From Colletotrichum lupini (lineage: Eukaryota > Ascomycota > Sordariomycetes > Glomerellales > Glomerellaceae): DNA of 64,000 nt. The translations under genes and the position numbers were made by a program. Below are positions 10,613-23,449 of the stretch, piece by piece (within the stretch, counting starts at the first letter, position 1; each line of letters opens with the position of its first letter). The notes beneath the pieces are model-generated. The model was not told where the DNA came from. It made no database searches and worked only from the letters and a program-made list of their open reading frames with translations. The stretch is from contig NC_064679.1 in the NCBI RefSeq assembly GCF_023278565.1, positions 3,844,001 to 3,908,000 of the forward strand, given 5' to 3'.

Positions 10613-12109
10613 AAAAAGATTTCTCCCCCACTCGACAGGACGAAGCTGTCCTGAAACTGCGCAAATCCTAACCAACGGCGCGACAGCTCACCTACTTATG
10701 ACAACTACGAACGCGCCTCGAGTCATCAGCAGCAAAATCCTCGTATCATCTCGGTATCTCGGTAAGGTCTCCTGCCATTTGGCCGAAGCGTTGGCGGTGC
10801 AGCATGCTGATCATCCCGAGCATGCTCCGTGTCACTGGCCACCTCAAAAGGATGAGTCTTGGCAAAAATTGTCCCGTAGAAAGAAAAGCAGGCAGAATTG
10901 GCGATGCGAGAGGCGGTAAGGCCAAGGCGAAGGACGGAGACTTGTTTGAGTTTGAGATGCCGATCCTGGACAAAGGTCGCAACCCCAAGTGGACAAATGT
11001 TGTTTGCTGTTTGCACATGCAAAAACCTCAAGCATTGGACTGACGTGGGACATCCTGCCACTTTGTGCCCCGAGCCCTGCACTCGCCCTGAGGGATAATG
11101 CAAGCCAATCGTGGTATCTGGTGCGTGTTCAAGCTTGTCTGATCTGAATGTTGACCTTATTTTTTGCACTGGAGACTCTGTTGACATAATCGTGGTTCAG
11201 GTGGAACCAAACACGGCAGGTGGTCTTCTAGGGTACCTGGCTGTCGTTGAATTTGGAAAGCACTCGCGGTGGTAAGCATTTGTCACGCCCCGCCCGGCAC
11301 GCCGGTGCAACTCCAACCTCACCTCACCTCACCTCACCTCACCTTACCTTGAACGACTACAAGCCCGACTTGTATCGCGAGACTTTCACTCAATCCACCG
11401 AAAGGTTCCGTCACAGTATTTTTCAACTTTTTCATTCCACATCCCGTCATTCCGGTCACCTGGAGGCCGATTTCCCGACCACCTCAGCCCCAGCATCTGC
11501 CAGGCAGACGAGGCCAATCAAGAGGCCGTTGGGCTGACTTCTCCTTGGCATGCCGTTTACCTTTGACGGTTGTCTTGGGACCCCAGCCCGCATCGCTCTC
11601 CTATTCGTCGCGGGAGCAGCCGCATACTTTGGCGTTGACGGCCTCCCGCTTCTTCGCTGCAGGGTGCCCACAACACCATCACCACTCTCCTATCAACACG
11701 CGATGCAAAGCTTGTCCAACGACGACTCGTAAGCCCTGCGACGGACAAGAACCACGAAACCCCCAGCATCATACGTCCGACATGGCCAATCAATTTTCTA
11801 GCCTCTGTTCGGTTGGTGCCTGGGCCCTTACGCAGAGAGCCTTCTTGAAACTGCTGCATGGTCCTTCCTTCTGCTGGAAATGCCATCCACGGCTTTGTCT
11901 AATTGATGAATGAGACTACGCAGAAGCTAGCTGAACCATGTCCTAGAGTCGGTCCCTCATAAAAACGAGGCTTCTCTCGCACCCGATAATGCCCCTTCTG
12001 CCGACCTGTCTTTCTGGATCACTTCAGCCCTTGGACACTCTGGAGCGAATGCTCGACACCAATCATAGCCAAATATCTCGACGGTAATCACTCTACCAAG
12101 CGCCTAAAG
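10613..12109. other. Intergenic region upstream of the helicase gene
   Basis: Composition returns abruptly to normal after the retrotransposon. Short frames on both strands lack start, splice and homology support. The right part (about 11,950-12,109) is probably the 5' leader and promoter of the ZNFX1-like gene. A pentanucleotide repeat lies at 11316-11350. Confidence 0.45.
11316..11350 (+). repeat. Pentanucleotide microsatellite (ACCTC)5(ACCTT)2
   Basis: Five perfect ACCTC units are followed by two ACCTT units. It sits in the non-coding stretch upstream of the helicase gene. Confidence 0.9.
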
Positions 12110-15100
12110 ATGTGGAAAAATGGCAGGTGAGTCATGGCAATCGCCTCGATCTATTACTCGTCGTCTCGAAGCTAACGTCCATCGTGCGCTAGGAATCGCC
12201 CGGGACCGGCTTCGTCTACAAACGGCCCATGCTCCTATTACCTGAGGACTGGAACCTGTGGCTATGGCCCAAGGTGCAGATTCTCTCATGATACAGGCAA
12301 CGAGCCCGGCCGTGGAGAACAAGGTCAGTGGCGAATTAGCAATCCGTCACCCGACGACTCACCAGCGAATGTCGGACGACTTGATGGCCGGATCGCCAAT
12401 GCCCCGAGCCGAGCCCGTAACCCGGAGCGTGAGCGGTTGTTCCAGTGGAAACGACTTCGACCTCAGCCGAGACAGGTGTCGCTTCTCTGGGACGATACTA
12501 CGTCGAACTTCTTCCGTACTGCTATCAGTCTGGTGGAACAAGATGTGAGCCTGGCGCAAGAGGTCGTCAAGGAGATGGCCGCTGATGGTCGGCTGCCGCT
12601 CGTCAGAGATGTCATTGAGGGAGCCGCTTCAGCTAGAACGCCCGAGGCCAAAGCTCTTCTCTGGGAATCGCGTATTTCGCCCCTGTTCCGAGTCTTGCTC
12701 CACCCGACTGTCGTAGACTCGGTGGTTCTCGAACAGGAAACGGCTGTGCTCTATCGATTGCTCTTGGGAGTTGACGCCACACGCCTGAAAACCCTCTTTA
12801 ACTTTGTCTTCGATGTCGTTGATCATTGGTACGAGTTGCCTTTCGAAGACACGCCTGTTTCTGCCATGGAAGCACTTGCTCTATCGTGCGGCGTCTTGGC
12901 CAAGGTTATCAACACCAGCACCTTGAATATTGTCAATGCCCTCTTTCACCCCATTGTCGAAGGAATCAAGCTGCGATTAGATGTTTTCGGCAACAAAGAT
13001 AGCGACTTCCATACCCTGCAAGCAACAAGGCATCTCGACTATGTTTACCGTCGCCTGGGTATCGGCCAAACTCTGGTCGACGCTGTCCATATCTCGGCTT
13101 CTTCTGGTGCCGTGGCCGAATTCACTCTCAGCCAGGATTTGCCTGGAAAACTTTCCAAACGCCGCAAGCGCCACGACAATGACCACCAGGATATTTCGGA
13201 TATCAAGCTCATGCCTACCCACCAAGAAATCATGTCTTCTCGAGATGAATACTTGCCGGTCGCCAACCCCGCACAACACCACTTGCAAGGCCTGCGAGGT
13301 TTGCTAGATCGGCATTTCCGCCTGTTGCGCGAGGACACACTCCATGATTTACGAAGCGCCATTCGCACAACCGTGGAGTCAAATGTCAAGGTGCGAGATA
13401 TTCGGACACGAGTTGTTGCCTACGACAACGCCTTTGCTGTTGACATGACCTTCGACAGATGGTCAGGTCTTGAGTTCATTATCCAGATTGACCAACCCCG
13501 ACCGACAAGAGGTTTAGACAAATTGCAACGCGGCACTTGGTGGGCAGGAAAGAAACTCATGGATGGAGCTCTTGTTTGTATTGTTGATGAAGTGGGTGGT
13601 ATTTTCTTCTTCCAGGTCTCAAAGTCGACCATCAGAACTCCCAAAGATGAGACCCAGCAGGGTCAAGGAAACAACCAAGGGGAGGATAAGAGCGATGCAC
13701 CGCGCTACAGTCTGCTAGACGATGAAAACCACGCATACGTACATCTACATCTCGTCGACACAGGAATCGACGAAATCAAGAGATCTCTCAGGTGGTTCAA
13801 GACCATGCAGATCGTCCGCCAGCATCGTCGTCTTCTCGAATTCCCGTCTATCCTACTGGCTTCTTTCACCCCTCCGTTGAAGGCATTGCAAAACATGTCA
13901 AAGACCCTGGATCTCCCTTTCCAAGACCTCCTAACGCTTCGTGCTGGGAGTCGAACAGCGGATAATCCTCCCCCACTCTACTCCAGGCGACCTGATTTCT
14001 CTTTCAATCTCAGCTGCCTGTCGACTGATGGCAGGGAACTTTCATACACTCCCGGCGATGCGATCAATCCATCGCGTCTAAGCAGGCACTCCAGTCTTGA
14101 TAGGACTCAATCCGAGGCCATTCTCAATTCACTCAGAAGATCCTTCGCCCTGATTCAAGGTCCCCCGGGTACAGGGAAGAGCTATACCGGAGAAGCGCTC
14201 ATCAAAGTCTTGCTTGCCAACAAATCGAAGGCAAAGCTGGGGCCCATCATGTGCGTTTGCTACACCAACCATGCTTTGGACCAGTTGTTGGAGCATCTTT
14301 TGGATGGTGGTGTCCAGAATATTATTCGCATTGGCTCCCGATCAAAGTCCGACAGGTTGGCTCCTGTAAATTTGAGAGCGGTGGCTCGAGACATGACCCG
14401 CACGGCTGCCGAAAGTCGGGCTCTTTACAAATCTGTCGAGACTGTGGACGGCGACACAGAACAGATTCGCGGTACGCTTTCGGATTTCATCTTCAGCAGA
14501 GACAACGAAAAGATTCGTCTTCACCTTGCCCAACACTATCCTGCCCAACACGAAGAGCTGATGGGGCCAACCTTGCCGAAATTTGATGATGAAAAAGGGA
14601 GATGGCAGACTGTAGACTACTCACGCGGCAACGTATTCAAGAAGTGGCTCGCTGGCGGCGCGCCTACCAATACGACGCGCCCACTTCGGCGCTTGCGCCA
14701 ATTGAAGCTAGCCGACCTCTACCATCAGGAACGTATCCTGCTCTACCAAGAATGGCTTGATGAAGTGTTGAGAGGAGAGATTGATTCGCTGTCGAACATG
14801 CACAAGGTTTACCAGGAACACAAAGAGAACAACAACAAAATCAGGAGCTCCATTGATCTGCGTTGTCTTCAAGAAGCGAACATCATTGGTGTTACAACCA
14901 CCGGTCTCGCCACCAATCTTGACCTTCTTCGACGGGTGCACGGCAAGGTTCTTGTGTGCGAGGAAGCGGGCGAAGTTTTGGAAGCCCATCTTTTGACCGC
15001 GCTCTTGCCGACTGTTGAGCACGCCATTCTGATCGGGGACCATCTTCAGCTACGCCCTCAGATACAAGACTGGACACTCCAACGGGCAAACCCGGCTGGC

Positions 15101-18100
15101 GTCAAATACTCCCTAGATGTATCGCTCTTCGAGAGACTTGTCCAACCACCTCCAAACGTACCGAGCATCCCGTTCAGTGTCCTCGATACGCAACGTCGGA
15201 TGCACCCATCGATAGCGGAACTAGTACGATCAACATTGTACCCATCTTTGTCAGACTCTGAAAACGTGCAAGACTACCCCGAGATCCCAGGCCTGGCTCG
15301 GAGGCTGTTCTGGCTTCACCACGAAAGCCCAGAATCGGGGGGAAAGTCTGATCAGGACTCTGTTGAGACGTCATACTCCAACAATTTTGAGATTGAGCTT
15401 GTCTCGGCGCTTGTATCCCATCTGTTAAGGCAGGGTGTATACAAATCTGGGGAAATTGCCGTCTTGACACCTTATCTAGGACAACTGAACAAGCTACGAC
15501 AGAAGCTCAGCTCCGTCATGCAGATCGTCATCAACGACCGGGATATGGACGATCTTGCTGAGATGGAACCTGCTTCTGCTGCCCAAGGCAGCTTCACGAA
15601 CGTGGGACAAGCCGCGAAAACAAATGCTCTGAGCGGTGTTCGAGCCGCAACGGTCGACAATTTTCAAGGCGAGGAGGCCAACGTTGTCATTATCTCACTT
15701 GTCCGCAGCAACAACGACAACAGGTGTGGATTCCTCAGTACTTCCAATCGCATCAATGTTCTGCTGTCTCGGGCTAAGCACGGCATGTACATCATTGGCA
15801 ATTCACATACCTCGAGCCATGTCCCGATGTGGGCGCAAGTCACGGAAATCCTTCAGAACGGTGGCAACTTCGGCAACAGGCTGGAACTACAATGCCCGCG
15901 ACACCTTCAGAACAAGAGCTTTGTGTCACAGCCCGAAGATTTCCTTCGATTTTCTCCGGATGGTGGGTGCAAACTCCGGTGTGACCGTCGGCTCGCATGC
16001 GGCCACGCCTGTACTGGCCCTTGCCACTCCGACCACCTCCACAACGCCATCAAATGTCTCGAGGACTGTGCCAGGCCGCAGGTGAATTGCGACCACCCAT
16101 GCCGCCGACGCTGCGGAGAGCCTTGCGACAAGCTTTGCACAGAGGTGCTGCGCGGCGTCGGCCTGAAGCTTCCTTGCGGTCACACTCTTGACACGGTCGC
16201 TTGCTGGAAAGCTCAAGACCCGTCTTTAATCCAGTGTGTCGTGCAAGTCGACAAAGTAGTGCCGGGATGTGCTCACGCTGTCAAGGTGTCCTGCCATGTA
16301 AACGTTACCAGGGACAGCTATCCTTGCAGGAGCGAGTGTGGCTTTCGGCGGCCTTGCGGTCACGCATGTAAGTCGCTATGCTCGGCATGTCGCGTTAGAA
16401 AAGATGGTAAGGTGGTCGAGGAGGATCACAAAGCTTGTCGACAGACCTGTGGTAGATCCTACACATCCTGCAGCCACTCTTGTCGAGCAGCTTGCCATAG
16501 CGATGAGGTTTGCCCTCCGTGTCCATCTCCATGCCAAAACCAATGCGCGCACTCAAAGTGTGGCAAGAAATGCCACGAGCCTTGCGCGCCATGCGCAGAG
16601 GAGGCGTGTCCATCCTCGTGCCCACACTCAAAGTGCACTATGCCGTGCGTACATGTCACGTTGTGATCATGGAACTTTTCACTGTTTGCTGACTTGCGAT
16701 GACAGTTGCGCCGCTCCTTGCGATTGGATTCCCTGCACCAAGCGGTGTACCGAGGTATTGAAGTGCGGACATCAATGTAAGTTATTTTTCTTCTTGTCAA
16801 GTGAGAACGTATTGACAGTGCCAAGGCCCCTCTGTCTGCGGTGAACGTTGTCCAGCCGAGAAGTATTGCCAGACATGTGCCGCGGATGACATCAAGAACA
16901 GGGTGGTCGATCTCATCCTCATGGATGACTACGTTTCAGTGGACCTGGACGAGGAGCCCTGCATCTTCCCAGACTGTGGCCACTTCTACACTTACACGAC
17001 CATGGACGGACAGATGGGTCTCCGGGATCTTTACGATGTCTCGCCCGAAGGAGTGCCGACGGCCGTCAAATCGGGGTCCCACCCATTCTCGGTGACTGAC
17101 ATTAAAGTGTGCCCCGACTGCCGAGGGTCCCTAAGAAACATATCCAGATATGGGAGAATCGTTCGACGTGGTCTTCTTGATGAGTCGACGAGGAAGTTCA
17201 TCAGCTGGGCCCACAGCGTCAAGCAGAAGTTGACAGACGCGTTTTTCGCTGCACAAGACAACCTGCAGAAGATGGAGAAGAATAAATTCAGCTTTCCTAC
17301 CACGCAGTTGGGGTTTCCCATGCCCCAGTCGGTATTTGCTCTCAGAGGATCTCGGCAGCAACAAATGACCCATCTCTTCAAGCTCACGGGAAATACCAGG
17401 CACGCGGTACTCAAGACGCTCCGAAATCAGATCGCCAATTTTCTCCGGTCAGTAAGGAAAGAAGAGCAGCCGTATCAGCGCGTGGCACACTTGGTCTGGC
17501 ATGTAAACAAGCGGCGGCAAACCAGCGACTACTCATTTGACGAGTCGGCGATCCAAATGGGTGGAGTCCTGGACGCCATGACGCTCTCGCTACGGTGTGA
17601 TCTTCTTCTGGTCTCTGACTATATCAGTTTATGCCGCAACATGACCGACAACGACAGCGGCGGTGCCGAGTCCGCCAGCATTGATCCCATGCCATACATC
17701 AAGGACTGCAAGCAACTGATTGAGACTGCACGAATGAGAAATTATTCCCGGCTGGAAGTCGAAGGCCACATCTGCCTAGCCATGTTTTGTTACTTTGCAC
17801 CGCCTGACGATGCTAAGCCGACGACTGACGCACCAGAGGCACCTAAAGCAGAAAACTCACCCACGAAAGAAAGTATGATCAAGCTCGGTGAGGACCACCT
17901 TTTAGAAGCTGAGAAGATCATCAAAGCAAATCCGTCCGCAGCCACGATGGCCTCCGAAGTCGAGACCGCGAGGCGCATGCTCCACGACGGAGTCTTCTAC
18001 AGCGAAGTTTCCAATGACGAAATGCGAGCCGTCTACGCAGCCATGAGCAAGGAGTTCTTGGGAACAGGGCACTGGTACACATGCCGCAACGGACACCCCT

Positions 18101-18255
18101 TCACCATTGGAGAGTGTGGTATGGCGATGCAGCAGACGGTGTGCCCGGAGTGCAACGCTCCGGTCGGCGGCCGGAATCACTCTTCGGCGGAAGGCGTGAG
18201 GCATGCGGTGGAGATTGACGCACTTGCGCGCGGCATCGGAACAATGGGATTCTGA
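12110..18255 (+). CDS. ZNFX1-like SF1 RNA helicase with CCCH, NF-X1 and RZ zinc fingers
   Basis: Predicted exons 12110-12126, 12193-16644, 16706-16776 and 16826-18255 join in phase to give about 1,989 residues. ATG 12110 is supported because exon 1 plus exon 2 completes a CCCH finger near residues 30-50 (C-SYYLRTGT-C-GYGPR-C-RFS-H). The helicase core carries Walker A GPPGTGKS (about 662-669), Walker B-like CEEAGEVLE (about 929), GDHLQLRPQ, DTQRRMHP, VDNFQGEEANVV and INVLLSRAKHG. It is followed by about nine NF-X1 Cys/His repeats (CGHAC..., CAHSKCGKKC) and a C-terminal RZ finger near 1925-1965 (HWYTCRNGHPF...CPEC). Relatives (animal ZNFX1; the fungal Hrr1/SAD-3 helicases more distantly) act in small-RNA silencing or antiviral RNA sensing, and RZ fingers can carry ubiquitin-ligase activity. 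Function here is inferred. Use of the AG at 16824-16825 rather than 16817-16818 is set by reading frame. Confidence 0.93.
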
Positions 18256-18885
18256 AGTAAAGTAAATTCATGGAAAAAAGTGTCCTGTGTAAAGGCTTTC
18301 ACTTGCTGATTGTCTTGCTCGATGGACGCCCGTGATGACGGTCCTTCTTACCATAGACTGGCACACTGGTGATCTTGCTGTGTTGTCCGTCAGCCTACAC
18401 TTTAGTTTCCGGATCTGTTGTGCATTCTTAGTCCTCATCTTCTATGAATACATATTCAATCGCTGCCTTACTTGCCTCTAAGCACAGCCTCAAGACATCC
18501 TTAGACTTTGTCGTTTGTGAGAACCTATAGTGACGTCGCCCTATCAATTACGGGAATGGCGTTGCAAGTGCTCCGTCACGTTGCACATCACCACTCCAAG
18601 TTCACACGTTGTAGCATGTAGGCAGTCTTCACTGCATATTAGCCAATACAAGAAAAGCGAGATGAGACTGTAACAATGGTTGAGACCTCCAAAAATCATT
18701 CATGTAGAATACTAGCAATAGCATACATAGGTGTAGGTGGTCCTTTCTCCCATGGTCATCTCAGCACACATCCCGACTCGCAATGAGCCGCCCAAGAAAT
18801 TCGGATCAAATCGTGTGGCAACACAACAGTTCTCAATCCACCATTGTTGCAATCATTCTTGTGATCATCATGTGTTCCTATAAAC
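18256..18885. other. Convergent 3' intergenic region
   Basis: Lies between the 3' ends of the helicase gene (+) and the secreted repeat-protein gene (-). It is A/T-richer than the genes, with no open frame of note. It presumably holds both 3' UTRs and polyadenylation sites. Confidence 0.5.
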
Positions 18886-21800
18886 TCAACCCCGGTTGAT
18901 TCTAGACGAAGACAGAACCCTCAGGCCTGAGCTGGTCCAGTAGAAGAAAGGGCCTGCGTGGAGCTGGATGTTCTCTGGCTGGAATTGCTGTCGGCAATTG
19001 GCGGTCGCGCAATCATTCTTGCTCCAGCCGACGCGGATGTCATCAGACCACCAAACCTGAGGCTTACCATCGACTTGCAGAGTGATCAGGATGGAGCTGA
19101 GATCGGTGAAATCGACAGCTGAGAAAGGCGTAAGTGGGCAGCCGGAAGACTGGTCGCAAGCGTTGACCCAAGCTTTCTGGCTGACAGCTTCTGTCTCGGT
19201 GGCGTTGGTCGCATCCCATCTGTATCCAGTGAAAGTGAAGACACAAAGCTGGTTGGGAACCGCAGAGTCGGAGTGGCAACCTAGGTTCATGCCGAAGAAG
19301 TCAAATTGGAAGCAAGGAGAAGACGCCAGCTTTCCCATGCCGATCTGCGCAGTGTCGCCGGAGACGTCATCTGAAGAGGTGTTTGACAGAATTGGGGGCA
19401 CAAACTCCACGAGACGACCACCAGAGGAGGGCAGGAAGGGCATCAGCGGGGGAGGACCAACAAGGAAACCCTTGGAGAACCAGAACCGGTGGTAAGAGTT
19501 GAAAAGCGGGCCAGACGAGACGTCATCAAACTGCGCGGGTCAGAATCAGCAAGTGAGTGAGATTTTGAGATAGCGGTAGCGGAGTGACTTACATCGAGAA
19601 CCTGATTGCCAACCTCTGTGGTGCCGGTACAGATGGGTGTCGCAACAGGTGTCAGTGTGGGTGTGCTGGATGTTGCAGTTGTGTTGACATAACGCCTCTG
19701 AACCCCGCCAGGCTGAACAAGAGAGGTGAAGACTCCAGTGGTGAAAACTTGGACCACAGAGCTCTGAACGACGACACTCTGCCAAGTAGACACTGAAGGA
19801 GTGACGGTAGGAGAGACGGTAACAGCAGGGGCTTCGGCTGTGGATGCGGTCACGGCAGGGCCACCGACCGTGGAGACACCAGCAATGGTAGAGACTCCAA
19901 GAATGGTGGAAACGCCAATGATGGTAGAGACAACGGGAGAGCCAGTAGCACCGCCAGTGACAACGCCACCAGTGACAGCGCCGCCAGTGACAGCTACGTC
20001 CGAGGCAGATGCGACAATTGTATCGACCTTTGTGACGAGAGACTCGTAAGGGAACGTGTACGTGGTGGTCTCATCGGCGACGACGTTGATGAAACTGGTG
20101 GTGAGCACAGTCGTGGACGTGGTGGACTCGGAGCTGGTGCATGAAGTCGAGGTTGCAGCGCCAGGAAGCGCATTGTCAACCGTCGATGGCGCCGGCCAGA
20201 GAGTGATGACAGTAGGCGAGTTCTGAGAGCCGACAGCAGCAGTTGCAGGGTCGACAGGGACAGAGTAGCTACCAATGACTGAAGTTGGCGCGCCAGCAAC
20301 AGTGGTTGGGACGCCTCCATTAGGAGCTCCTTGAGCAACAGTGACAGTGATCTGTGGTCCAGGCAGACCGCCAAAGGGGGGAACGCCAGTCTCAGCCGGA
20401 TCAGTGTAGCCGCCGGGAAGGCCATTCGTATCTGTCGGAAAAACACCGCCTGCGGGAATCGTGAGTGTAATGGGGATCCCACCACCAGGAAGACCGTTGG
20501 TGTCCGTAGGGCTAACACCACCTGCGGGAACTATGATTGTGACTGGAATGCCAGGAGCACCAGAGCCAGGAGCACCAGAGCCAGGAGCACCGGAGCCAGG
20601 AGTGCCGGAGCCAGGAACACCAGAGCCAGGAGTGCCGGAGCCAGGAGTGCCAGAGCCAGGAGTGCCGGAGCCAGGAGTGCCGGAGCCAGGAGTGCCGGAG
20701 CCAGGAGTGCCTGAGCCGGGAACACCAGTCGAAGGATTTCCAGATGCACCAGGGATTACAGGGTCACCGTAGCTGCCGGGGATTGTAGGAGGAGTGGTAT
20801 CTCCGGGGGTTGTAGAAGGCGTTGGCAACGTCAGGACAATCGTAGCAGTGGAAACAGAGACAGAGCTGGGGCCAGCAGAACCATCATCTCCCGGGATGCT
20901 TGGAAGAATCGTGGTGTAAGTTGAGGCACCCCCGGCAGGAGACTGAGGAACTGTCAAGGTGAACACGACAATGTTGCCCGGGTCCGAAGAATCAGTAGGT
21001 TGGTTTCCATTGCCAATGGCTGGCTGAGAAGCGTACAGAGTTGTGGTGACAACAGTGGAAGGTCCTCCGGCTGAACCGCCCGCGGGATTGGCAGGGACAA
21101 TCACAGTGGTGGCGCCAGCTGGGCTAGCAGGAACATAGACAGTTGTGACACCTGAGCCTCCTGTTGAGGGAGAACCGGGAGTGGGAACTGTGTAAGTCGA
21201 TACAACGGTTTGGATGGAGTAGCTCAAGGAACCATCTGGACCAGGAACCATGGTGGGAACGTAGCGAGTCGTGGTACCAACAGAGCCGCCGCTGCCAGGG
21301 CTTCCAGGAGCGGGAGTTGAAGCTACAGGGACTCCAGTGACTGGTCCAGTGCCGATTGCAGAAGGGAAAGTGACAGTGAAGCAGGTGACAAGTGTGTCGA
21401 CGACAGGCGTTCCTTGACCAGAGTCAGGACGAGTCCGGTAGAGGGTGGTAGTGAAGTCTGTGATAGAGCCCCCATTGTCGTTGTCGGGGCCAGAAGGAGT
21501 GTTGGTGACGGCAGGTCCAGTGGCAGCCGGTGCAGTCAGGGTGTAAGTGAACAGCTCGCCAGACGCAGGATCGACAGCACCGTCCGTTACAGCAGAGCCA
21601 GGAACCGACCCAGTTCCGGCAGGCTGTGGGAAGGTGACTGTGAAGGTTGCAACAACCGAGTCCGCGGCGGGTGTAGCTTGACCTGGATTGGTGCCTGTCC
21701 TGTACAGCGTCGTGGTGATCACAGTGACACCCGCGGTGTTGCTGCCAGAGCCATTGGGGTCACCAGTAGCAAACGGGCAGTCGGTAGTGGCAGATTGAGA

Positions 21801-22338
21801 AGGGTTCCAAGGAAAGCCAGGAGGGCCAGGAAGCGTAATAGTTGTCGTTCCTTGACCACCGGGGCCGGAGTTACCAGGGGATACGGGAGAACCAGGAGAA
21901 CCAGGGGAACCACCATTGGGGTCGCCAGAACCCGGGGAGTAGACAGTGGCAGTGACAATAGTGACAGGAGCGCCTGTAGCAGGGGAAGACTCCCAAGGTT
22001 TGGGCCCGGTGAACTGAGATCCTCCAGGAGGGGGATCGTAGCTGTCAATGGTGACAGTGAGAGTGGCCGGAAGACCGGGGGAACCAGTTTGGGCAGGAGA
22101 CCAAGGAGAAGGGGCAGAGAACGGAACGGTTGCAGTGACAGTCTGAACGACAATCGAGGGACCAGGGTCGTTGTTGGAGTCAACCGTGATGAAGACCGTG
22201 GTGGTCGCCGCCGCGGGACATGTTGGCTGGGCATAAGTGCCAGCACTGAGAAGTATTGTCAGCTTCAAACTCGAATGGGACTGGAGAGAAAGAAAAGACT
22301 TACACCATGGCCGCCATGGCAAAGAGGGAAGCCCGCAT
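18886..22338 (-). CDS. Secreted Thr/Pro/Gly-rich repeat protein (cell-wall or adhesin-like)
   Basis: Predicted exons on the minus strand: 22338-22304, 22245-19593 and 19530-18886, all in phase, giving about 1,110 residues. Splicing exon 1 to exon 2 creates the N-terminus MRASLFAMAAMVAGTYAQ, a good secretion signal; without splicing there is none. Residues about 20-890 are low complexity, rich in Thr, Pro, Gly, Ser and Val, with repeated VTVTF/TTLYRT-like blocks and a PGSG(T/A/V) tandem run. The last exon encodes a compact, Cys-containing domain of about 210 residues (starting FDDVSSGPLFNSYHRFWFS) of the kind that ends several large secreted fungal proteins; I cannot name it with certainty. 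The stalk-plus-globular-tip layout suggests a wall-associated or adhesive protein. No GPI signal is obvious at the C-terminus. Confidence 0.85.
20551..20715 (-). repeat. Coding minisatellite, 11 x 15 bp (PGSG-X)
   Basis: Eleven consecutive 15-bp units encode PGSG followed by Thr, Ala or Val. Units differ only at a few codon positions, so recent slippage or unequal exchange is likely. The collagen-like Pro-Gly spacing (five residues, not three) would form an extended, flexible stalk rather than a collagen triple helix. Confidence 0.92.
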
Positions 22339-23449
22339 CTTAGGCAATCGGAGGTGCCGGATCTAGGTGTAGGAAGAACACGTAGAATACGTAGGGTACG
22401 CTGATCGGATTGAATACGCAAAGAACGACGCGAACAAGACAGACAATGACAACGCAGAGGGAAAAGGATTGGGGCGAAAGAGATGAGAGAGAGGATGAAG
22501 AGGAGAGGAAGAAGAGAGCAGAAATGGGGGGTCCTTGGGGGATTAAGTAGGACGGGGAAGAACAGGAGACAATTCTGTAGAGCTGGATCGTGGGAAGGAA
22601 GTCATCGTCCTCTCTTTCCTCCTTTTAAGGTCCTGGAACCAGCTGTGGCCGATGACGCAACCCAACGTACGATGTACTTTGCAACAGAGGAAGGAAGGTG
22701 TCGGTAGCATCGCGAAGAGTAATACTCGTCTTGCTTCACTGAGAAGGCCCCAGTTCCATGCGGTCAACATCAAAACGTGCTCTCAAAACAACCACTTGCT
22801 CTCCCATCATATATTCAAAGAGTATACGGGAAAATGTAGCCCAGCATAAGTCCTCGTGGACCCAACCTTTGCTCTGGTATGCGCACCTTCAAGTGCTCCC
22901 AGTTCCGAGGCACTGGGCTGGCTCCTTCCTGATGTTCTTCCCGGGATCTAGGCATTGTACCTTGAAGTCCAGTACGTACTCGGTCACCCGTATGACATGT
23001 TGCCATGACATTCTGGAAGGGAGAAAAGAAAGAGGTTAGGTGGGTAGGAGGCAGGAGCCCGAGGCCGTCCGGCTGCCTACCTTCCTTCGACGCGGTATCT
23101 TGCGGTACAGCAACTTGGGCGAGAGAGCACCATCCACGTCAGGCCACGAGACGGGAACCATGGGTGGCAGATGATCACGCCATCATTTCACGGCAAGCTG
23201 GGGCCAAGGGAAGGTACGTTGGTTGCAAAATGCCAGCAGAAAGGGCTCAAGAAGTTACTTCCCAGGGCATAAAAGAAAGAGTGTACGAGCTAATGATGGT
23301 GCTCATGTCTGGCGTGATGGAGGCATGCCGGAACAATAATAGATCCGAGGACTTAATCAGTGAATTAACGTATTCACTTGCCGGCCTGCTTACTTGCTCG
23401 ATCGATCCCAAAATATATTCTGGTGCTCCAAATCCTTCTAACCATGTTC
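22339..23449. other. Intergenic region, promoter side of the secreted-protein gene
   Basis: Purine-rich sequence (GAGA/GGAAG tracts at about 22470-22530) lies directly upstream of the secreted-protein start. Further on there is mixed sequence without a supported gene. Short frames on both strands have no recognisable content. Confidence 0.45.

Noticed and set aside
21414..22343. 309-codon plus-strand frame opposite the secreted repeat protein
   Set aside because: It is Arg/Gly/Ser-rich, created by the complement of Pro/Thr/Gly codons. The minus-strand frame has a signal peptide, splice sites and a conserved C-terminal domain.
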